From assembly GCA_947095585.1 (NCBI GenBank), contig OX352763.1:13751462-13815461 (forward strand): 64,000 bases of DNA. The letters are read 5' to 3'. The first letter of the stretch is position 1, and each line of letters begins with the position of its first letter. Positions 13,101 to 25,100 of the stretch are shown here, in pieces. The position numbers were made by a program, and so were the translations under genes. The notes under the pieces were generated by a model that was given only the letters and a program-made list of their open reading frames with translations, searched no databases and had not been told where the DNA came from. Source of the stretch: Nephrocerus scutellatus (Eukaryota; Arthropoda; Insecta; Diptera; Pipunculidae).

Positions 13101-16100
13101 AATGACTACTACACTTATACTGACCAACCGCTAAAATTTGCGAATTTTTTCGTTCCCAGAGCAAAACTTTTTTAGTATGTGAATTTGCGGAATATTTTTT
13201 TTCAATTGTATTATTGCATATTATTTGTTGCTTTATTATTTTACTCTGTTCACGAAGTTCAAAACGACAAAAAAGGATTTAGAATTTTACATGGCTGTGC
13301 GCAGTTGAATCCTTGCTTTGGCAAGGCAGCGACCAACACTCGCTTACACATGGCAACATTCATTCGAATAATCCGTAATCCTTTATCAGGACATGAACAT
13401 GAAACAGAGAAACCAGCAACACGAGCATTCACACAGATGCACAGCAAACACAAGAACTACTGACAATTGCAATTTGTGGACTTACAACGGCGGTGAGTGA
13501 GCTAGATATGTTGATGGAGGAATTCATTCAAGGATTAAGGAGTAAGTACACGCGAGTGTTTTGTAATGCGGGGTCCAAAAGTACAAAACACAATCGGCTA
13601 TCAGGCTGGTCAAAGTTTTTCATTTACAGGAAATTAAAAACTCGTGAAACTCCTTAATTCTTGCTTCGACAGCTATACAAGCCCAGTAACATGCTAAAAA
13701 TGAGCAAACCTCTTGTTGTTACTTTACTGTTGCCTTGCTTTCAGTTCACTGAAATAAAAACAACAAGAAATGGTCAGTCAAAAGCGGTCGTTGTATGTAG
13801 CTGTTGGCACATACAGATAGAAATAAAACTCGCTATGTTACCAATGCTATATTCATAAGGACTTATACAATTGTTCTCCTCCCTTATTACTTTGGAGCAG
13901 TTTTAAATGGAAATCATTGCATCGTCGCAAGCAGAACAAGATAAGCAGAATGTAAGATACTCTACATACAGTTTATCTTGCTGATTTAGGTTTAATGTTT
14001 ATTATTATTACGAATTTAAGCCGGGCAGCAAAGTGGGAATGAACTTTTTTTTAATGAAATTCATTAGAAACTAATTAAGAGGAATTACGTTGTGAGTGTC
14101 CTTATTTCATGACAACTGTTAAGGATAAAGTCTAAATTATTTTCTAACCAAGTACTTTTCTGATAAAATATTTAAAGCATGGTTATTATAAATATAGTTT
14201 ACATATTTACATGAGTCTTATAAGTATAAATGTGGGCGTCATTGCTTTAGTGGTTAGTGCGTTGAACTTTAAAGCAGGAGGTTTTAGCTTCGAATTTCAG
14301 AAACACCAAAGTATTTTTCACGATCCCACCTCTCGTGAAGTTCTGATAAATGTCCGAGAGTAATAACTCGTCACGGATAGCTTCTCATCCTGCCTTACGA
14401 ATACGGCATTAGCTTTTAGTTCCCTTCCATTCCCTTCCAAAATATAACATTTACAACACGAACGGTCACGAGAAGCTGGGACTTGGACCGCAACGGTCTG
14501 TCGCGCCAAATACTGTTATTATTTTTATAAGAGTTCACGAAATGAAATTTACATTAATTTGCTTCATTATTATTTTTTTCTCTTTTACGTTTATTAAAAC
14601 TTTGTTTTGTTGTAACGTACAAGGTTTCGTTTAAAAAAATAAATTATATAAATATATATAGAAGTAAATTGTTTGCTATGTTTAACAACAGATTGCAAGA
14701 TTGCATTTGTTATTTAAATGGATATTCTCTCTTTGAAACGTACATTACTTGTTAGGCCTAGTAAAACAATAAGAATGTATGCTGTTTAGTTGTTTATGTA
14801 TGAGAGTTACTTACTAAAATTACTTATACAAAAACAAGGCTTATCTGTATGGGAAGAGTTAGCTTTCGTAAGTCAAGATAGTGTGCCAAGGACTTGGAGT
14901 ATGGCAATCTTTTATCCTTCTTAGGTCTATTGATAAAATCAATTACAGCGAGCACCAGGCTTAGTCAACGATATAAGTTCAAAACATGCATTGGTACGAG
15001 ATTTGGATGCTCAGCAAACAGCACTTTGACCCTTCTCGATCTTTAGTTGTTGTTTTTTTATAATTTGCTCACGCGTAAAGAGGCTTTCTCGCTTATAATG
15101 CTCTGCTTAGTATATCATGGGCGTTATGGTTTAGGAAAAGGAAGGGAGGAGTTGTCTGTGAACTTGTGTTTTGAATGTCTGCGGAATGTAGTGATAAGGA
15201 AAAATAGAGCTTGGCAAAGCATTTCTTAAACGTTTTGAACGGCTGAAGAACGAATTTGTAAACCTAACTCTACGCCTGTTGTTGGGTTTGAGGGTAAAAT
15301 GATAAGCATTTATAGAGCCACGGTTAACTTCATGGAGAGGTGGTATAAAGCTGGCTATTTCGCTTGAGTACCGCTGGTGGTAGTACCGGTAAAACAGTGA
15401 CGAGCAGGAAACTTTCCTGCGGTAATCATGCGAATCTATTGACTTCGTAATATTTTCGTCACAGATTAGTTTTTTTGATCGTTTTTGAATTCTATCTAGA
15501 AGGTGCAAAGTAGATATAGGAGCACCTGACAAGATATAATTATTGTACTTAAGTTTGGGGCGAATAAACGCCTTGCAGATTATAGTGAAACATTTCTTGC
15601 ATCTTGTGAGAAAACCTAAACATTTCGCATCATTTTTGGATATGGCAAATATGAAGTCGTTCAAAAAAAGCTTGTCATTAACATACATATTGAGAATTGC
15701 AAGTTTCCTCGATGAAAGTGCCATTAATGGTCAATGCCTGAGTGTTTGTGATTCGTTTGGACGACAGTAGACAGTATTGAGTTTTAGAAGCGTTGAATTC
15801 TACCCTATTATCTTCTCCCCATTTTATTATGCTTTCCATGTCCGAATTTAATGAGCTTAATGCAATTGTTTGAGTTCTACGTGAGAGAAGGAAGAGCGCT
15901 CCTCAGACTTATATGCTATTATCGGTGAAAGAGTAAATTGAATTATAAATAACACACAAGGGATCATTAAAATAAATGAGAAAGAGTGTAGGGGACAGAA
16001 TAGAGCCCTGCGGCACTCCAGTATTTATGCAATGAATTTCAGACTTGAAACCGTCCAAAACAACTTGGTTGAGAGGTCCTGAATATAACTTATTATCCAA

Positions 16101-19100
16101 TGAAGCAGGCCCCATTAGCATGCATTTTGTTAAAACAAATTGATGCCAAACTCTGTCAAATGACTTGCAAATATCAATTGCAACGAATTTGCTTTCACAA
16201 AATTGATGAAGAGACTGGTTCCACTATCCGGTGAGATATGCCATTAAGTCTCCAGTAGAACATTGCCTACGAAATCTGTACTGCCGGCCACAAAGGATTT
16301 TCTTTGTTTCAAGATATTTCATGAACTGATAACTGACCAGCGTTTACATCACCTTGGAAAGAATGGGTGTACGTGCTATGGGTCGGTACTAGGAAGGAGT
16401 CGACGGCTCACCTTTTTTGGGTATACGGTGGACAAAGGATGTTTTCCAAATTCTCGGAAAGAATCCAGAAGAATGAGATAGATATAAAGCTTACGCAATA
16501 GTAATGCAAGCTTGAAATAACCCCTCTTAAGAACTAATAGGGAAATTCCATATCACTGGCCAATACACTGACTTGTTAGTGTTGGGATATTTTAAAACTC
16601 TGGTACTCGTGCAACAACTTGGGGAGTTCAATGCTCGGAGGTACAGGAAGTAATGTACAATCTGAAAAGGTGGAGCTAGGTTTAAAATGAGCAGTAAACC
16701 AGTTGGCCTTTTCCTTAGAGCTGTAGAGCTGACAGTGTGAATGTCGTTACAAATGGGCATTAGAATCGACAACGGGGCTGTATTTTAGATTCTTTTCAGA
16801 ATTGACCAATATTTTTTTCCATCGCAGAACAAAATACTTTCAAAGTAGTTTCTAAGACCGTCTCAACTGGCTTTCTCCTACTACTATACTGTTTTTCTGA
16901 GAGTTTTTCCTCTAACTGTGATGTTTATTAACTAGAAATTAGTTGATACAACACAAATGTCGGATGATCCTACAGGCGATAATACAATGACTGAGTATTT
17001 ATCAGGATGATAGGTAATGAACCAGTCAAGGGTTTTGGCGGAATGATTTGCAATGTCAGGTATTCTTGTATGCTCATTTAAATGCTGAATAAGCTGAATT
17101 TGGCACCGTATGCTGTGCGATGATGACATGACATTATCGATTATTGACACTCCGAGAACATCTAAGAGTTTTTCATTTGGCACATAATGCCTATAATCTG
17201 AATGTTCGCTTCTTTACATATTTTCATTCATGCTCTAAGGCATCTCCTTTCAAAGACGCGGACTTTTTTCATATATGAGGAACTGATGTATTGGCATTGA
17301 CATTGGGATGTTATTAAAAAAAAACGCATCGATAGGACGAAGTTTAAACACTATTGTGAATATTATCTAAACAAAGCATTTTCTGAAAATGTTCGTTAGT
17401 TAAGTCATTGCAGAGAAGTATTCGTTTCCGTACTAAGAAACTTGTAAGATTTGTAGATTACAAAAGACTTGGTGATGTTTAGAATTAATTTGTTTTTATG
17501 AAGCTATTTTATTCTTAAGCTACTAAATCGATATATACCCTAAATAAAAAACTTTTTGGAATCGAAAAGCACTAAAATTATGTACAAATTTAAATATACT
17601 CGTATACAAGATCTGTAGTAATAAAACCGAAATTCCTGTTTGTAGTTGAATTCCGAACATACCAATACAAAAAAATGAAGTCCTGACTTGAACCTTTTAA
17701 AGTTTTATTTCGTGTAACAAAAACTATAATTTATATCTTGTGCATATCCCAACTCGATTGAATTTTATCGGTTGAAACTAAACCAACACACATATATTTG
17801 CACACTTTTAAGTGAAAAAATGGTTGGTTTCACAGAGGAGCAAAGCACAAAATATTATCAGAATTTTCATGCACACATCGACAAACGTTCGGTGAAACCA
17901 CACACTAATGATTAAGCTCGAATTAGCAACACGACCGGAGAAGTAATCCTTTCCTCACAATACTAATTGAGAAATTTAATTTTGATCGATCGATTAAAGG
18001 GGTGGTGGTCATGATGTCTGGCTTGAGACACACGGTCCATCAGGTGGATGTATTTAAAAAGTACATGCAACTTCTTCCAAGTATTAATTACCATGGGGTT
18101 TTAACATTGAAATGTTTTGTTCTAGAATAGAATAAAAACAATGGGAATGATGAATGGTCAATTAGTTTTTTTTTAATTAAGGAGCAAGTCTTCTACTCGT
18201 ACGATTATCCTTTAAGTGTTATAATCATAAAAAATCGTAGTAAAGATGTTTTCAGTCACAAAACAATATTTAAAGTTTTTGAAAATATTATTTTTTAATA
18301 TTTTAGTAGCCAAATGTATCGCCTATCGTAATAATATAATTGTCGTTTTCTGTTTGTTTGCATGTATGTTTGTTTGTCTATAAGGATATAACGCTGAATA
18401 GGTGGCGTTGAGTTCGATATATTTACGAAAACGATATTCACACCTATTTTCGTTTGGTGCTCCGATAAGTTTATGTTTTTTTGAATTCGGTAGGGACCGC
18501 TATAGTCGAGATATTTATTAAAAATTTTGTGCATTTACAGTCTAAAAGTGGCGCTGCGATATATATAATTTATATAATTAATAGTGAAAAATTGTGAAAT
18601 GGTAAATAGTAAAATTGTTAAAAATAAGATTCCGTAGTTTTTGATGAGTTCTCACTCTTAGTCTTAATATAAAACCAAACTTTAAAAAATGGCATCTTTG
18701 GAGTAATTGATTCAAGTTGTCTTGTATCGTCAAATCTCTACCAGTGCAAAATTTCATCTTAAGCACATGAGGCTTTTATAATTAGAGATTATTATATAAT
18801 TTATATAAATTTAATTATTAGCTGTAAGAGACCATAACTTAGAGCGTTCATATATATGCCATCATTCTAGCCAAGAGCCTTGTGGGACTAGTTGTTGCGA
18901 TTTATGATTTGCAACGCATATGATTTTTCGAACAGAGGATTCTTTTTAAAAAGTTTTATTTAACTTGACTTGACCCTTTTTTGCCTGTATTTTCAACTAC
19001 TTTGATGTGCCTGTTAACACACCCTCCACACGACCTTACGATAGCATTTTTTTATATTCCACCTGTGACGCGTGTCGCGTTTGGCGCGTGTAATTGGTGA

Positions 19101-22100
19101 ACATGAACTACTTTCCTGACGACCTAGAGAGCTGAAATTTTGTGAGTGTCTAAATAGTACTTTTTATATTCCGCGTATGACGCGTGTCGCGTTTAGCGCC
19201 TGTGATGGGTGGAATTTTTTTTCTCGACTACTTTAAGATCCGTTGTAAACACCTTCCACAATACCTAGAGAGCTGCAATTTTGTGAGTGTCCAAGTCCCA
19301 AGCATTTTTTATATTCCGCGTATAATGCGTGACGCGTTTCGCTTGTGGCACGTGATATGGATGGATTTTTTTTTGATTTTTTTGAGGTCCTTTTTAACCA
19401 CCTTTCACACGACCTAGAGAACTGAAATTTTGTCATCTGAAAGTCCCAAATAGAATTTTTTATATTCCATGCGAGACGCTATTCGCTTTTCGCATGTGGC
19501 GCGTGTTAAGGTTAGAAATGCCGCTATTATATCATTTTTTATGTCCTTTTTAACCGACTTTCGCATAACATACAGGGCTGAAATTGTGTGAGCAGCTCAA
19601 TGTGAGGAGCCAATTTTGATATCCCGCATCTAAAGCGAGTCACGATCCCGTGTGGCGCGTGTGATGCGTTAAAAAAGATAATACATTGAAACAGACTCGA
19701 CTTCAAAAACAGGTATTTTGGCGATTTATAGCAAATAACAAAGGACTGTGTGGCGTGTGTCGATGTTTATATTAAAGTTTGTACCCAAAAAACAAAGTTT
19801 CCGTACATTTACTTGTTACATGTGGCATAAGACTACTACTATACAATTGAGCCGAACTTTTGGCGTACCGAACAGATATTACTTTATGTAGATTGATTTG
19901 CCGGATTCTGTCTTTTCGCATCTGAGCATCGAACGCACTAAACACTTTAGCCAAGTCGGTACCGTCGTTTTAGTTCATTTAAATTATCACATATTTTAAC
20001 CTTTTCTTTTCTTTTTATTTCTTCGTAAAACTAATTGAGTCTATGAATTAACCTTTCTCGCATACTGTGCCAATAAATCTACATAGCATTTCCCTCTCAC
20101 ACTACAACAATTGTCTTAAACACCAACCGCTAAGATTATATGGTTACATGTTCCTGAGTTTTAATGGACAAGTAAAACTTTAGTTTTTTACGCTGTGTAT
20201 TTTATTTGAAATGAAGTACAATAAGAAAATACATTCCTTTTAATAGTAAATTGTATGCGGTAGGCTACCATTTTCTTTCTGCTTTATTGATTATATAGAA
20301 ATTTGATATCCGTCTTGACCATGTTCCGTACTCCAGGAATAAATCATCCATCACATCATAAAATTACACAGTACGCCACTCACTCACAATCAGTCAATGT
20401 TTCCATTTTTATTTTGCCTCTAAAGGGACACATCACACTTTCATATAACCGAAACCTCAAAATTTATTGCCGCATCATTATTGCTCTATTAACGTCAATA
20501 TAATTTTTTGTTGGCAAAATAAGTGCAGGGAGAAAAGCTGTGTCTGCTGGTAGGCTCTTGGCTGCGGTCATTCTGGATTTATCCATTAATTTTGTTGTTC
20601 ACCACTGAGCCGTTCCTCCTATATCTTTGTGAATTGCTAATATGACATTGTAGAACAAGTAAATGTCCTTAAAATTAATAGGCACATTTATAGATGACAT
20701 TACACAATTGTGTCATGGATTTTAATTAAAATTCAAGTGGATCATCGTTATCTTATCGCCAATGTCGACGCAAAAGCGGTACACGGACGATAAATAAGAA
20801 AAATTATTTATCGTTTCTCGTTTATTGCATTGCGTCCACTCTCTTGTCAAAATGACGTTGAAAACATTGATTACTTTATTGATGTTGGAAGTGTGAATTA
20901 ATTTCGTGGAGAAATAATTCATTTGGGCATTTGTTCACGTCGCAACGTCTGAATGGTAATTACTCGTCGATGAATCTTCATTTAAGTGTTTGCCGGAGAA
21001 ACAACGGTAAAACAGAAAATGTATCTAACGATAATTTGATAATTAAATTGTCTGACTCGGCATCCCCTTGCAACCGCGGTGCTAATTGTCTTAATTAAAT
21101 TGTAAATACTGGATACTGGAGTAGTTCGTTGCTCATTTTATTGTCGATTTTTTCCTGAATGTTTTTGTCTTTTGCTTGTGCAAGACATCTAAAGGATAAT
21201 CAGCGAAAATAAGCAATTGCAAAAAGGAAATGAAGAACTCAATTGCGAAAAAGCCAAAGCCTCTAAGGGATTACAACATTTTAGGTAATTAGATCCAAGG
21301 ACTATTTTTTGTTTATTACTCCTTGTGGTTATCTAGCTGTTTGTTGTTGGTTAGTGCTTTTCTGATGCTTTTTGCTTAGGATTTCACATGTGGTCATTGA
21401 CGCCGGTTAATTAAACAAATTGTTGTTGATAAAAAAAAAGCAACGTAGTGTTCGATATTTAAATTTATAGCTCCTGACTTCACAATTAGTTTTCACATAA
21501 CTGTGGATAGATTTTATTTGGCAAAAAATCTCTTCAATTTTGATAACAATTTTCAGTTTTTATTAAAACCAACTACGAGATCAGATTCATTTTAGTTGCA
21601 CACCATGGCAAAAATCGACTTATCATTTCCGAATGATTAGTGAGTTAAATTTACAAAGAAATACGAAAAAAATTACTAACAAAGTGTCTGCCATATACGG
21701 GTATACGAATTTTTTAAAATAACGCTATCCCCAAAATATTACACAGAGGATATTCACTCAAAACTGTTGTCATGATGTGCCAACTATCGAAGCAATCATA
21801 TTACACATCAATTTTTTCTGTCTAATCCGCAACTTTGTTTTTCATTTTCGCAATTCCATTTTACAAATGCCATGAACAACCATGATAGGGAAAAAAAGAT
21901 TCAATTGCAGACGCTTTCCTGTCTGGCGCCAGAAAAGTTGTCTATGTTACGTCATAAATGGAATTCCGGGGTTGAAATAGTCGTAAAAATCGCAAAACGG
22001 AAGCGAAACCAAAAGCATCAGCATCATCATTTACCCTGTCCTCGTGGCGTTCACAAGATTTTGTTTGTTGTCTGCTTTTACTTTGGCGACTTCACGACTA

Positions 22101-25100
22101 CGACTATGAAAAACTCTGAGAGTAACAATATGATGACGCTGAAAGATATGCCATGCCAAAAATACGATCTTCTTTGTCGTCAAATCGACGCGCCGCCGAA
22201 TTGTCTGTCTCAGTTTTTTTATGTTTCGTTATCCATTCCAGCAAGTTGTGCGAATACAAAGTTTCAGGTTTTATCGCCAGTTGTGATTCATTTTAAGATT
22301 GCTTCAGTCCGATAGATGCCAGGAAGATATTGAATGGGAAAATTGAAAGAAGCCAGGCGCGATAGCGACCCAGTCTTTGAGGCGCCATACGATTGTCACT
22401 TTTATGAATTGTTTTCGTTCGTACAAGCCTGAAGATACCACGGCTGATGGCAGAGAGCAAATAAACACTCAAAGATGACACTGAATATGGAAACTTGGGG
22501 ATGAGCTGAAGAGTCATGTTACACGTGACGTCCCTTTGTGAACACACCACTGACAATTATTGACCGTAACAACAGACTGGACACAATTTCATTGTTTTGT
22601 TGTTGTGCATTATATCGTAATAGACGCTGGTCGCCCAGTATGAGTATCAGTCTGCAGAGCGATAAATCCTACAGCGAAACAACGATGGCACTCATAATAT
22701 GCCCTTCACACAGAAGCCGTGAGATTATTTTCGAACTCTGAACGAATAATACATAGAAAGGTATGTCATGATGATTTCCCATCACTTTTTTATGGCAGAG
22801 ATTTCCTGCCGTGTGATAGTAAACGTTTTCTGACTAACATTTAAAAACAATGTCTGTTGACTCTTCAAATCAAAAGAGTCGGTGTGTGATACTTATGAGT
22901 TCTGCGAAGTTTTATGATTTAAGATGTTGCACTAAAGAATTTATTCCCCTTGTTAACATTTAGTTATTTTGAGCACAAAAGTTTGTATGTTGATCAAAAA
23001 TTTCTTGAACTGATCATCAATTGTATGAATTTAAAAGCAGCGACATAATGTGATCGCTTTTAAGCATATGGATAAAATAGCACAATCCACAACTATTTAT
23101 CGTTACCCCAATTTAAGGCTGTCTGCAGGAAGATGACCTACTAAGACCAATAGATTTGATGCAGAAGTCATTGGAAAATACACCAAGCCTTGCTGCATGC
23201 TTTCCTTTGTGACAGTACCCAGTAATTACACCTATCGTAGCGCTTATGTGCACTCTGTTTAGATAGATCACTTGGAGCGTTTCGGATCCAGCGTTGGCCA
23301 GATCTGTTTTGTTTCTACACAAGTTATACCATATATCCATCTAAGGTTGGTTTTGTCAGTAGCATCCTGCTATAAACTGTTCCGCCATCTGGATATTATG
23401 ACGTTTCTCTTCAGCCAAGACAGGACTTCTTTAATTGCCATTATTTTTGCTTGAAAAACACTGCAGTGATAAGGAAGACGGAAAGAGAGACTTATATTTA
23501 GCCTTTTTGAGAAAACACCTCCGCCTACGCTATCATCAGTTTTTGACCCGTCACTATAAAAACTGATTGATTCGTCTTTCGAGATAGCACCTTCTTCCCA
23601 GAGTGATCTGGAGGTGACCTGAAAGTTGTTCATTGAATTGTAGTTGCGGATTGGTGTAGTCTATATGTCTTGGTGGAGCCCTGAATGAATTCAAAATAGA
23701 AGAGTGTCCGAATTCATTTCATATCCACTGAGAGTTAGCGTTGAGGCGAATAGCCGCACTAGCAGCAACTTACCTGCTGAAGATGTCGAGTGGTGTTAGG
23801 TTGAATAGTATGTCTACTGCAGGATTTACCCCTAGACCACAACGATCTGCCAATTTACTTAGCTTGTTAAAAGTTTTCTGTAAGAGATCCTTCAGGGTAT
23901 TGAGGTGTTTTCCTGAAACAGCAATAGCAACGTCATCCACATAGGCGATCACTCTGCAGGCCTCCCTCTTTAGGCATATAAGCAGCTCGTTCACGACTAA
24001 CTTCGAAAGAAGGAGGGATAGAAATCCACCCTGCGGCGTTCCCTTGCAGACAGTTCTATTGACAGATGCCGCACCCAGGTTTGAATTAATGATCCGACTT
24101 CTAAGCAGAATATTAATCAATTCACCAAGTGAGTCGTCTACTTTCACGGCCGATAATGTAGTTGCGATCGCCATTTATCGTAGCTTCCCGAAAATTTAAC
24201 TTGAATACGTGAACTGTAATATTATGGACAGAGTTTAAAACCATACTACTACTATTAATTTGCTCTAATTTTTTCCTCATGCTTCACTTTGCGACCAAAA
24301 TCCGTGTACATGATTACTTCGATCCCATAAGCAAAAATTTCCGAGAAAAGAGCTTGATAACAGGCTCTGTCAAATGACTTTACAATATCAATATTGTTTC
24401 ACCATACGGATGCTTATTTTAGGTTCAATTTTTCAGTAATATATTCCATAAGATCTTCTTGAATACGAAGAAGAGATTTAATGATAACAGTTAATAAGCC
24501 ACGAGGCCACGACCCTGCAAAGAACGGATGGTACGAAGTAAAATATAAAGGGTTTTCTTTTTTATTTATTTTATTTTTCTTGTACTAAAAAATAGAAATC
24601 CTTTAATGTTATTTTCCACCTGCTACTCGGAAAGAAAAAACTGAATTATAACAAAGATATATAGGACTTTAAAAATGTTCTGAAATCTATCTGCCGCAGC
24701 AAGTTCATTAATTTAATTTATTTATACAATGCAGTAACAGAATATTGTTATTGCATTGTACAAATAAGTTAATCAGTTTTGTAGCAAAGAAATAAAAACA
24801 GTAGTTGTAGCAAATTTAAAGTGCCATATGGTTAATATCAACTAGACTATAGACTAGACTAGACTAGACCGACCTTTTACGATTTATTTACTTGTATCGT
24901 AAAAATGCATTTTTTATGACTATTTCCGTATGCCACGGACGCTTTCTCTTTTGTCTCTATTTGCATTGCACAGATACTTGCCTTCACCACATTTTCATTC
25001 CCCTTTAGTTGGTCGTTGCTTTTTAAACGAATTAAATTGTGTCGACACCTGCACGAGCTGCGTGGTGTTTGAACAACAAGTGCGAATACTCGAGCTATGC

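Noticed and set aside
13179..13463. 94-codon frame with a hydrophobic N-terminus in intron 1, as a nested gene
   Set aside because: The hydrophobic stretch is AT-rich-driven; an opposing frame overlaps and there is no family resemblance.
18945..19735. Repeat-spacer pattern resembling a CRISPR array
   Set aside because: Units are 140-155 bp, diverged throughout, without unique equal-length spacers or cas genes, and the host DNA is eukaryotic.
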